From contig NW_026515408.1 of assembly GCF_014898815.1 (NCBI RefSeq), positions 186,001 through 250,000 on the forward strand: DNA of 64,000 nucleotides, read 5' to 3'. This stretch comes from Panonychus citri (taxonomy: Eukaryota > Arthropoda > Arachnida > Trombidiformes > Tetranychidae). This document shows, in pieces, positions 54,856 to 64,000 of the stretch (position 1 is the stretch's first letter; each line of letters opens with the position of its first letter). A program made the position numbers and the translations under genes. The notes beneath the pieces are model-generated. The model was not told the origin of the DNA. It was given only the letters and a program-made list of their open reading frames with translations, and did not search any database.

Positions 54856-55671
54856 TTTAACAAATTCAACTTATTCTAGAAAATGAATGAAAATACTAAA
54901 AGAAGAACAAATTTTCATAAACTGGATTAAATTGACTCTTATAATAAGAGTATCTTTAATCAACGTGAGATTTAAAACTGAGTCGATTGGCTGTCACCAG
55001 ATGGCGAAAGTTTCTAATTTTCCGACGACAATTCAATTTTTTTTATTGTGTAAAATTGGTTAATTTTAAAGTTTCTCACTTCCCGGTTCATCTGTTTGAT
55101 TGACTTGTTGCTACATTTACAATTACTTTATTATTATCAACTTGCCATGTAAATGTCGAATTTTGTTCGTCTTCGTTTCACCAAAATGTTCCATTGTTTA
55201 CAAACTGACCAATCAAGTAAAACGATGAAAACATGATTTCTCTCATCTGTCATCTCATTTCTCAATAGAAAATGCACAAAAATTTTCTTACCTGTTGACA
55301 GATCCAAAAGCTGTTTGAGATTCGAAAAACAATCAAATATACACGATAAACAATCGTAGGGTAAATCAATTAGTTCCATTTTAACAAATTCAACTTATTC
55401 TAGAAAATGAATGAAAATACTAAAAGAAGAACAAATTTTCATAAACTGGATTAAATTGACTCTTATAATAAGAGTATCTTTAATCAACGTGAGATTTAAA
55501 ACTGAGTCGATTGACTGTCACCAGATGGCGAAAGTTTCTAATTTTCCGACGACAATTCAATTTTTTTTATTGTGTAAAATTGGTTAATTTTACAGTTTCT
55601 CACTTCCCGGTTCATCTGTTTGATTGACTTGTTGCTAAATTTACAATTACTTTATTATTATCAACTTGCCA
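54621..55671 (-). repeat. Tandem duplication of F-box promoter-exon 1-exon 2 (2 x ~525 bp)
   Basis: 54621-55145 and 55146-55671 are nearly identical direct repeats. Each holds exon 2, intron 1, exon 1 (MELIDLPYDCLSC...), the upstream region and the agatggcgaaag motif. A third exon 2 start (55672-55735) closes the array. Confidence 0.85.
55146..55379 (-). pseudogene. Duplicate F-box exons 1-2 upstream of the 54855 gene
   Basis: Exon 1 (55292-55379) is identical in protein to that of the 54855 gene; exon 2 (55146-55204) has the divergent 3' end gttcgtcttcg (as at 26620). There is no exon 3 behind it except those of the next gene downstream, so it may act as an alternative first-exon pair or be inert. 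Confidence 0.7.
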
Positions 55672-55735
55672 TGTAAATGTCGAATTTTGTTCGTCTTCGT
55701 TTCACCAAAATGTTCCATTGTTTACAAACTGATCA

Positions 55736-55989
55736 ATTATAAAATATGGATTTTAGCTCATTTTATGAAGTTCATATTACGGATCAATCGAAAAGATTCC
55801 AACAAATAACGAAACACTTAAGTTCCGTTTTTTAGCTAAAATCATTTGCTTATATTTTTTTTGATTCTCCTGAACAAAAGGATATTTTAATTAATCACTT
55901 TTCTCAAAAACTAAAAAAGTTTTTACTCTTTGAACTAATGATTTGAGCCATTTACTGATACAATTAATTGCAAAATCATTTGAAGATTA
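55736..55989. other. Diverged R1-type flank
   Basis: Similar to 26700-26960; no gene. Confidence 0.4.
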
Positions 55990-56803
55990 CATGGCGGCTC
56001 TTTCATATGCAGAACTTCCAGATTTGGCATTTGATGCAAGTAATAACATATTAGATACATTTCTTTGAATATGAAATTATAATCTCTATCTTCCTCATAT
56101 TCGCTACCTTCAATCGAACCTTCGAAATATTTCAAATTTCGGCCGAATTTGTATTTTAAGAAATAACTACGAAGAAAAGGTCGATACAATGTAACCAGGT
56201 ACTGAGGCTCCCACATGTTTAATCTCATCGACATCAACGTGGCAGCGAGAGCCAAGATGCTCTGGACTTGAGAAAAGACATGGCGCTTCACAAATGAGTC
56301 CAATCAACGGTTTTGAAGTTGACAAAACATTGACCAACATTTTGCAGGTACACATTTTTTCGAGATTATAACATTTGGAGAAAAACTTGAGATTGGGGAA
56401 CATTTTCGAGACATTTACTCTCTCCATCAATTCGACATCGTTCGTATAAAGATGATTGGGAGATGCTGCAAGGTCAGAATCGATATCTTGCTGTGCTGTG
56501 GCCACGTTTAAGGAGAATTGAAAAGATGGCAGAGTTAATATAATCTTTTTGTAATTCACAATGAAATTATCTTATTATTATTAACTTACCATGTAAATGT
56601 CGAATTTTGTTCAGTCTTTGTTTCGCCAAAATGTTCCATTGTTTACAAACTGATCAATGATGAAAATATGAATTTTATTTTATTTCAAGTCAAAAAACCA
56701 CAAAAATTGTCTTACCTGTTGACAGATCCAAAAGTAGTTTAAGATCAGGAATACAATTAAATATACACGATAAACAATCGTAAAGTAAATCAGTCAATTC
56801 CAT
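55990..56803 (-). pseudogene. F-box gene exons 1-4 with precise loss of intron 3
   Basis: Exon 1 (56716-56803, MELTDLLYDCLSCIFNCIPD), exon 2 (56590-56649), then exon 3 and exon 4 fused without an intron: VNVSKMFPNLK is followed directly by FFSKCYNLEKMCTCKMLVNV. The fused exon starts at 56495. Exon 4 is then frameshifted by small deletions near VDEIVKHCGSLEYL. Exons 5-6 are missing. Confidence 0.8.
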
Positions 56804-57554
56804 TGTATCAAATGTAATTATTTGTAGAAAAGTTTCTAGTTTTCTAACAATAGTTAAAATGTCTATCCTGATAAGTTCAACTGGAGTTTTATAAAAGAAA
56901 CGCAAAATGCCCCTAGGCTAATTCGCCCCCAACACGCCGACCAATTTCTTATTTTTAACTTTCAGAGTTAATCCTTGTCGATTAATCGATAAAAGAATAA
57001 ATCAACATTTACTATTCCATTTTCAGAACAGCAATTCAATTAAAAGGCAACCAAAGATTCACAATTAAAAATTGTCTTCTCATAAAAACAACTTTATTTT
57101 GGCAATAAAATCCAACGAATGAAAACATTTACAGTATCTTTTGATGTGCATAAAAAAAGTCGAAGTGAGCAATAATTCTGCTTAATTAATACGAAACTTC
57201 GAAGATCTGTTTTTCAGTCAAAATCGTTTGCTGATATTTTTTGATTCTTTTGAACTAATAATTAAATAATAATATTTTTATTTATCAAAGATTAAAAGGT
57301 TTTTACTGTTCAAATAAATGATTTGAAACATTTATTTATTAAAGTAACTAGTAAACAAAACACTTGAAAATTAGAAACCGAATCGTCTTGACGATCTAAA
57401 GTTAATAGCAACAACAGCAGAGAGCGAAAGAAATGACTGGATCGCGCTTTGAAAAGTATACAAAGCTAATACATGTATAAAGATTGAAAACGCTACTAGT
57501 TTATTATTGAGACTCAGGATAATTTTCACTGTTCATTTAATAAGAAAAACCGAA
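56804..57554. other. Spacer with old 3' flank sequence
   Basis: Partial copy of the 53030-53200 region (cattcccattttcag-type words), R1-like DNA (57190-57300), then subfamily A 3' flank to 57545. No gene. Confidence 0.4.
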
Positions 57555-57715
57555 TGTTGATCAAATCCTCATTAGTTATCGGAAACCTCTCCATGAACTG
57601 AATGTACACGTTTGTACAGTTAGAGAACTTGATCATAATACTTTTAATTAGATTCAAGGGTCTGAAAAATAATTTCTGGTCTCTGATGCTGGATGAGCAA
57701 CAGAATTTGGATTTT
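57555..57715 (-). pseudogene. F-box exon 6 scrap
   Basis: Parallel to 50271-50405; the first part of exon 6 only, followed by a few extra bases (atttctggtctct). Confidence 0.6.
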
Positions 57716-57775
57716 AGGTTATGTTGAGTAAAAAAGTTGAAGTGATTAAAAATTCGAGCTTAACTAATACGAATT

Positions 57776-59377
57776 TCAATAAACGTGATTTTGTAAGAAT
57801 TCATTATCAATCTTTAAAGGACTTGCAACATCTTCGTTCAATGCAAAGCGAGTATATGAGCGAACCCTGGTTCCATCATTTGCTCGCTCATCGCCACGCA
57901 AGATGAAATTTATTCTTCGATCTGTTGATTTGCAGAATTGATCGAGTGTCCCAATAGTATTTGCATCACCACGATTCTCCCTATTCAAGACAATGAGAGT
58001 TAAATTGGGCAAAATTTTTATCATCTCGATAAGATGTTCTTTAGTTAGCAACAATTTTCGCATCAAATTAATGTACAGGTTTGTACAATTAGGGAACTTG
58101 ACCAAAATATTTGGAATATGCTTGAAACATCCGTTAGTTGGCCCTTTGTGCTGAATAATAAATGCAATCAAAATCAAAATCAAAATAACCAAAATATTAA
58201 TAAATAAAGCTGAAAAACTTACTTTGTGTATTTTTAGAACTACATCTTGGACATTCTGATGAGTATGCGAACCAGGAAATCCTTCATCTTTACCCTTGAC
58301 TTCAAGAATATCCAAATGTATACTTCGTAAATCAGGGAACAAAGGCAAAAATTGGAAGACGGACGATCTCAATGACATGTCTTCGAATCGAATCTCTTTC
58401 CGTTTCATTTTTGGTAAAGGCCAAAGACGAGGTTTAACTGAGGGCGAAAAAAACGATTAGTATAAATGATCAATAATTTATTTGATATAATTTACTTAAT
58501 GGGGTTTCCAGATTCAGAACTTCAAGATTTGGCATTTGCTCCAAGTAGCGACATGATAAATTTATTTCTTCCTCCATGGAATCATAATCTTCATCTTCAT
58601 TGTAGGACCGTAAGACATAACCGTCAAAGTGTTTCAAATTTTGTCCGAATTTATGTTTAAAGAAATAACTGTCTCGAAAAAGTTCATCCAATATATCCAT
58701 ATACTCGAGACTGCCACAGTGTTTAACAATCTCATCGATATCGACATGACCAGATTGTAGGGAATCATTGCTCGTACAGCATTGATCTACACACATGAGT
58801 CCAACCAGCGGTTTCGCTGTTGATGACAAAATATTGACCATCATTTTACCAGTACATTTTTGACCCAGATAACGACTCAAGGATAAAAACTGGAAAAGTT
58901 AAAATTGGAATTAGATTAATGAGTAATTTTGTCTCTTATCCTTAAGTAATGATCTCACCTTGAGGTTCGGTAAAAACTGAGAGACATTTACTCTCTCCAT
59001 TAATCCAACATCATCCGTGTAGATGTGATTGTCAGATGAAAAAGGGACATATGATAAATAGGATTCACTAATGACTTGATGAGAAATGATGCAAAAGAAA
59101 AACAGAATAAATTTAACCTTTCCAATGATCGAAATGAACTTGTCTTACCATGTAAATGTCGAATTTTTTTCAATCGCTGTTTCACCAAAATGTTCCATTG
59201 TTTACAAACTGACCAATCAAGTAAAACGATGAAGATGAAAACAAGATTTTATACCATTTCTAAATAGAAAAAGCAGCAAAATTTCTCACCTGTTGACAAA
59301 TCCAAAAGTTGTTTAAGATTCGAAAAACAATCAAATATACACGATAAACAATCGTAGGGTAAATCAGTCAATTCCAT
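57776..59377 (-). CDS. F-box/LRR-like protein, subfamily B (complete)
   Basis: Exons in gene order 59290-59377, 59149-59208, 58959-59074, 58496-58889, 58223-58437, 57776-58150; 415 residues, in phase throughout. F-box MELTDLPYDCLSCIFDCFSNL plus VCKQWNILVKQRLKK. Exon 3 has SSDNHIYTDDVGLMERVNVS. Exon 4: CVDQCCTSNDSLQSGHVDID, MEEEINLSCRYLEQMPNLEVL. Exon 5 begins with IKPRLWPLPKMKRKEI (others VEPRLW), exon 6 begins HKGPTNG and ends FLQNHVY. The exon 1 donor is gtgag rather than gtaag. Confidence 0.85.
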
Positions 59378-59876
59378 TTTTACAAATTTAATTATTAATA
59401 TTTCTATGAAAGTAAATGAAAGTATGAACACAAATTGATTGTACTTCAAAAGAGCCAAAAGGTTTGAGCAAAATTCAAAAGAGCAAAGGATTAAAATAGC
59501 AAATCAATTTCAAGCAACTTATAATAATCCTTTTAATTTTCAGAATATGTTAAGACAATTAACTTGTTTGTCTCTTAAACATTGATTGTATTGAATTGAA
59601 TTGATTTAGGTTGAATCAATTGTTTTGGTTCGTTTTTCATTGATTTGATTTAAATTGATTTTCAATTAATTCATAATGATGATGATAATTTAATAATTTA
59701 TTTAGGGTTTATTCCCAATTGATAAATGTGATAATTTCATCGATTTGGTTTATTTTTTTCTTTATTTGGATTTCAATTCAATTATTACTTATCAGATGTA
59801 GTTTATTTAGTGATAAATATGGAACTACTATTACATTAGTTGGCATTAGTTATTATTTGTGATTACAAATTTGATT
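59378..59876. other. Spacer; possible MULE-like end
   Basis: 59445-59515 has repeated agagcaaa/aaaagagcc words (caaaagagccaaaaggtttg) like the end arrays of the two MULEs, perhaps a solo end. The rest is AT-rich, no gene. Confidence 0.35.
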
Positions 59877-59889
59877 TGTCTCTCTCTCT

Positions 59890-59935
<46 letters not shown>
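59877..59935 (+). repeat. (CT)n microsatellite at a splice acceptor
   Basis: Almost unbroken CT repeat of nearly 60 bp ending ttcccatag, just before the Rho exon 3 copy. The parent gene and the copy at 42070 have only about 7-8 CT units there. Confidence 0.9.
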
Positions 59936-59936
<1 letters not shown>

Positions 59937-59941
59937 CATAG

Positions 59942-61508
59942 ACCAATGTGTTTCTATTATGTTTCAGTGTTGCCAATTTAAATTCCTATCAAAATATTAC
60001 AACTAAATGGTTTCCAGAAATCAGGGAACATGCACCGAAAGTCCCGTTCGTTTTGGTTGGAACCAAAAGTGATCTCAGACCTGATGATAAATCCTCATCT
60101 CCTTGGTATCGATCAAAGTGCATCGACTTGACATCTCAATCAAATGGATCTGAGGAAACTTTTATTACCACGGACATGGGTCGTAAAGGACACTCTGCAA
60201 AAAATTAGACTTTTTAGTTAAGAGTTGAGACTTTGTGTATTTGTAGGGCCAAAAATATAAAGTCTAAATATGTTTATCTTTTTCTGGTCTGATCAGTAGT
60301 TTTCGAGAAAATCAAGTTCGAAGTTTAAACTTCAGGTCCCTTTTTCTCAGAAACGATAAATTTTTAGATCATGAAATTTTTATTTTACCGACAACTTTTC
60401 ATGCCCTTACAGAAAATTAGATTTGTTTTGGTGAAAAAAATGTCCAAAGTGCTCCGGTCATAATTCCGTTGTATTTAAATAAATGGACCGCGATTAGTCT
60501 CTAGTGTCGAGAATGATCTGAAACTTATTTCTGAGACTACCCTAATATGGGTTAACATTGTGGATCGAGCACTTTTTCCATTTGATCAACAGTTTTACCG
60601 GAATGAGAGAGTGGCCTTTGATCTTCGAGAACTAATATCTCCGTAAGTACAATACTTAGAAATGTCTGAATAAGTCTAATCATCGTCATTTAACCAAAAC
60701 TATAAGAATCGATCGTTTTCTGGTCATGCAGATCGGCCAATTTTGTTATAAATAGTTCGAGAATGTTTAATAAAATAATATTTCATTCGAACAAAAGTTA
60801 AAATATTTGGGTGTTTTTAGTATAACTTTGAATCAGCTATAATCTCAGCTAGAACACACAATTTTTCGAGGTAAAAACAATTCAGACATTTCTAAGTATT
60901 GTACTTACGGAGATATTAGTTCTCGAAGATCAAAGGCCACTCTCATTCCGGTAAAACTGTTGATCAAATGGAAAGTGCTCGATCCACAATATTGGGTAGT
61001 CAAGTAAGTTCAGATCATTCTCGACACAGAGACAAGACAATCATTTATCCAATACAACGGATTATGACCAGGACATTTCACCAAAACATTTTTCTGTGTC
61101 TGAAAATGTCAAAATAAATGGTTGTCGATAAAAATTTATCGTTTCTGAGAAAAGGGACCTGAAGTTTAAACTTCGAACTTCTCGAAAACTACTGATCAGA
61201 CCAGAAAGATAAACATATTTAGACTTTATATTTTTGGCCCTACAAATACACAAAGTCTCAACTCTTAACTAAAAAGTCTAATTTTTTGCAGAGTGTCCTT
61301 AGCTCGTAAACTGAATGCTTCCTGTTACGTTGAATGTTCAGCTAAAAGTCTTGTTGGAATAGAAAATGTAATTTATTTTATTATTTATTCATATGTACAA
61401 TTTGATCTCAATTGACATTTTTTATCATCCAATCTCCAGGTAATTATGGAAGCTATCAAAGCTGGAATTGGTGACGAGGACAAGAAACAACGATGCATAA
61501 TTATCTAA
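59942..61508 (+). pseudogene. Rho GTPase partial copy (exons 3-4) with insertion
   Basis: Exon 3 is split: 59942-60187 and 61299-61367, total 315 nt, exactly the parent length. Exon 4 is 61440-61508. Outside the insertion the sequence appears the same as the parent. Lacks exons 1-2. Confidence 0.9.
60188..61298. mobile_element. Fold-back element without target-site duplication
   Basis: 1111 bp. Both ends read inward GGACACTCTGCAAAAAATTA and remain similar for about 490 bp on each side, leaving a loop of only some 150-200 bp (about 60690-60850). The insertion point is cgtAAA|TTAgctcg with no base gained or lost outside the element, proved by two empty sites in the window (14735 and 42341 regions). 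No long ORF. Precise insertion between AAA and TT without TSD is reported for Spy-type transposons; assignment here is tentative. Confidence 0.85.
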
Positions 61509-62080
61509 ATTTACATGACGATTTATAATTACCGATCAATCGAAAGGATTCCAGAAAATACAACGAAACTTTGAAGCTCAGTTTTTCAGCTGAAATCATT
61601 TGCTGATATTTTTTTGATTCTCTTGAACAAAAAGATATTTTCATTAATCACTTTTATCGTTTATTCAAATATCATATCAATCAACATCTATTATCTTCAT
61701 GAATCAATTTTTCAATTTTATCAAAGATTAAAAAACTCTTTGACTTGAATGGATTTATTAATGGATTATTTTCCTAAACAAATAAGATTTATCTTAATTG
61801 TCCAGACAATTATGTATATCGGAAACCATTTTTATCTTTTACATTTTGTATTGTATCACTAAATGATTTTTAAAGAACTAACTTCATCTTTATGAGGAGA
61901 AAGGCTTTGGAAGATAACTTTGAATTAATCATTTGAGACATTTATTGGTTCAATTAACTAGTGAATAGACACTTTAAAGTTTAAAAACTAAAGTGCAGAA
62001 TTTTCGCTTGTCGTTACATGTAATAAGAAAAACCGAATATTGAACAATCAATTGATTGAAGAAAAATTGAATTCTTTTCA
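61509..62080. other. R1 repeat and spacer
   Basis: Same arrangement as 18116-18682, with small differences; no gene. Confidence 0.5.
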
Positions 62081-63366
62081 TTAACAACGAAAAAAGCTCC
62101 GAATGAATTTGTTTTCGGTCTTCAAATGATTCGCAACATCTTCGTTCAATGTATATCGTGTATATGATCCAATCCAGGTCGTGCGATTCCATATTCGATC
62201 ATCGCGAAACAAGTAAAAGGATATTCGACGACCTGACGATTGACAGAATTTATCGATTATCTCAATAGTATTTGCATCTCCCCAATTCTTTATATTCAAG
62301 ACTAATAGAGTTAAATTGGGCAACATTTTGATTATCTCGATCAAATCCTCATTAGTTATTAAAATATTTCTCAGGAGATAAATGCACAGGTTTGTACAAT
62401 TAGGAAACTTGACCATAATACTTTTAATCAGCTTAAACGATCCGACAGGCAAGTTTTGATGCTGAATGATAAATAAGAATTCGCAATTAAGGTTAATTCA
62501 TAAAATACCACAGAAAACTTACTATTCCTTCAATATTAAACGCACAATCTTGGATATTCGGTAAGTATTAGAAACTTCGAAAATTTCATCTTCACCTCTC
62601 ACTGGTCGAATGCTAAAAGAAACACATCGCAAATTTGGAAAACGAGATAAGAACTGGAAGGCCAATGTTTTTGTCGATATATTTTCAAAATAGATCTGTT
62701 TCAGGTTCATGTTTTTCGGTAAAGGCCAAAGACGAGGTTCAACTAAGTAAGAAAAAAGTCATTAGTATACCAAATGATTTCAGATAGTAACAAATAAATT
62801 AATGTAATTACTTGGTGGCTCTCTCAGACGCAGAACTTCAAGATTTGGCATTTGTTTCAAGTAGTAACACAGTAGATAGATTTCTTTGAGCATGAAATCA
62901 TAATCTTTATCTTCCTCATCGTCGTCGTATCCTTCAATTGAACCTTCAAAATATTTCACATTCTGACCAAATTTCAAGAAATAACTGCCAAGAAAAGGTC
63001 GATACAATGAATCAAGATATTCGAGGCTACCACAGTGCTTAACAATATCGTCGATGTCGACGTGACAGCAAAAGTCTATAGTCATAGGACCCGCGGAAAG
63101 ACACGGAGCTTCACAAATGAGTACAGTCAAAGGTTTCGAAGTTGACAATACATTGACCAACATTTTACAGGTACACGTGGTTTCGAGCGAACCATCTTTC
63201 GTGAAAAACTGCGAGTTCGGTGGAAAAATTGATTAGAAAAGATTTTTTCTTCTTGATAAATGGCTTCACTTTGAGATTTGGAAACATTTGAGCGACATTT
63301 ACTCTCTCCATCAATCCAACATCGTTCGTGTAAAGATGATTGGGAGATGCTGCAAGGTCAGATTCG
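62081..63366 (-). pseudogene. F-box/LRR-like gene, subfamily A, 5' end lost and one frameshift
   Basis: Exons in gene order: exon 3 from 63366 (5' part missing) to 63270, exon 4 62812-63208, exon 5 62523-62742, exon 6 62081-62461. Exon 3 ends with a changed CTCAAA|gtgaag donor. Exon 4 lacks two codons in SYFLKYKFGQ. Exon 5 is one base short (attcggtaag versus attcgggtaag), giving a frameshift near its end. Exons 1-2 are missing: at 63367 it joins another pseudogene. Closest sister is the intact gene 18683-20307. Confidence 0.8.
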
Positions 63367-63922
63367 AGATAAATTCATAAGACAGTGAGTCCGACCAGTG
63401 GATTCGCCGTTGACAAAACATTGACCATCATTTTACAAGTGCATGTTTCATACAGCTCCTGACTTAGGGTTAAAAACTGGAAAAGTTTAAATTGGAAATA
63501 CATGTAAATTGATGAAACTGAGAGACATTTACTCTCTCCATTAATCCAACATCATCCGTAACCATATGATTATAAGATGAGAAATAGGTAAATGGTAAAT
63601 TGGATTCATTCGCGACTTAATTAATTAGAAGAATGATTCAAAAGAGTAACAGAATTAAATATCCTTTCCAATGATCGAAATGCGTTTGACTTACCATGTA
63701 AATGTCGAATTTTTTTCAGTCGCCGTTTCACCAAAATGTTTCATTGTTTACAAACTGACCAATCAAGTTGAAAACGATGAAAACAAGAATTTAATCTCAT
63801 TTCTAAATAAAAAAAGCAAAAAAGTTCTCTTACCTGTTGACAGATTCAAAAGCTGTTCAAGATTCGAAAAAAAAATCAAATTTATACGATAAACAATTAT
63901 ATGGTAATTTACCCAATTCCAT
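63367..63922 (-). pseudogene. F-box pseudogene, subfamily B, exons 1-4 pieces
   Basis: Exon 1 (63834-63922) is one base too long in an A-run (cgaaaaaaaaatc), exon 2 (63695-63754) is good, exon 3 is incomplete (about 63517-63620) with its donor region lost, and part of exon 4 (63388-63477) remains. It is the sister of the pseudogene at 21205-23402 but has no MULE, so it gives that element's empty target site. Confidence 0.8.
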
Positions 63923-64000
63923 TGTAACAAATGTAACTATTTCTAGAAAACAAATGAAATATTGAAGTCTTCAATGCGAAGAGAATATTTTAATCACCAA

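Noticed and set aside
60188..61298. Helitron
   Set aside because: Insertion between A and T without TSD would fit, but long terminal inverted repeats and the lack of TC start and CTRR end argue against it.

Overview
The window looks like nuclear DNA of a small AT-rich animal genome. Genes carry many short GT-AG introns (about 60-110 bp), promoters and 3' ends are AT-rich, and LTR retrotransposons, FLYWCH/MULE and Merlin DNA transposons, a LINE scrap and MITEs are present. An acariform mite (spider-mite-like) would fit, but this is an inference from gene architecture and composition only.

The dominant content is a local expansion of one F-box/LRR-like gene family. The six-exon model is the same in all members: exon 1 (88 nt) and exon 2 (60 nt) encode the F-box, exon 3 (110 or 116 nt) carries a conserved ERVNVS block, exons 4-6 encode a leucine-rich C-terminal region. 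Intron phases are 1,1,0,1,0. I find about 25 loci with family material. Six are apparently complete: + strand at 2939-4540, 5629-7218, 10467-12083; - strand at 18683-20307, 24272-25879, 57776-59377. The rest carry frameshifts, missing exons or are fragments. There are at least two subfamilies: A (exon 3 of 110 nt) and B (exon 3 of 116 nt, FS/HIYTDD variant). A diverged third type is seen near 36.1/37.9 kb.

Layout: 1-640 is the start of a coiled-coil protein running off the left edge (- strand). 2.1-12.9 kb holds + strand F-box genes, two MITE copies and a duplicated block with a tiny ORF. 13.1-14.9 kb holds a complete Rho-family GTPase gene. From 15.4 kb to the right edge all F-box genes are on the - strand, and three partial copies of the Rho 3' end (18.0, 42.1, 60-61.5 kb) each sit just before a convergent F-box gene, so [Rho 3' end]-[F-box] was copied as a unit. 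21.2-22.9 kb and 36.2-37.9 kb are two related MULE transposons, each inserted in F-box DNA. 28.7-32.5 kb is a decayed LTR-type element (gag, protease) with a Merlin transposon inside it. 32.5-36 kb is a different, gene-poor island with an unusual ORF whose N-terminus equals the histone H3 tail. 38.1-41.2 kb is a MITE split by a recent, gag-only LTR retrotransposon. 45.1-45.3 kb is a mariner-like MITE. 60.2-61.3 kb is a fold-back element inserted in a Rho exon copy with no target-site duplication.

Functionally, the F-box genes would be expected to encode substrate adaptors of SCF-type ubiquitin ligases with a fast-changing LRR-like recognition region. Rapid birth, exon deletion and conversion among copies is the main theme. 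Because so many paralogues are present, several transposon insertions can be checked against an empty site inside the same window, which makes their target-site duplications unusually secure.
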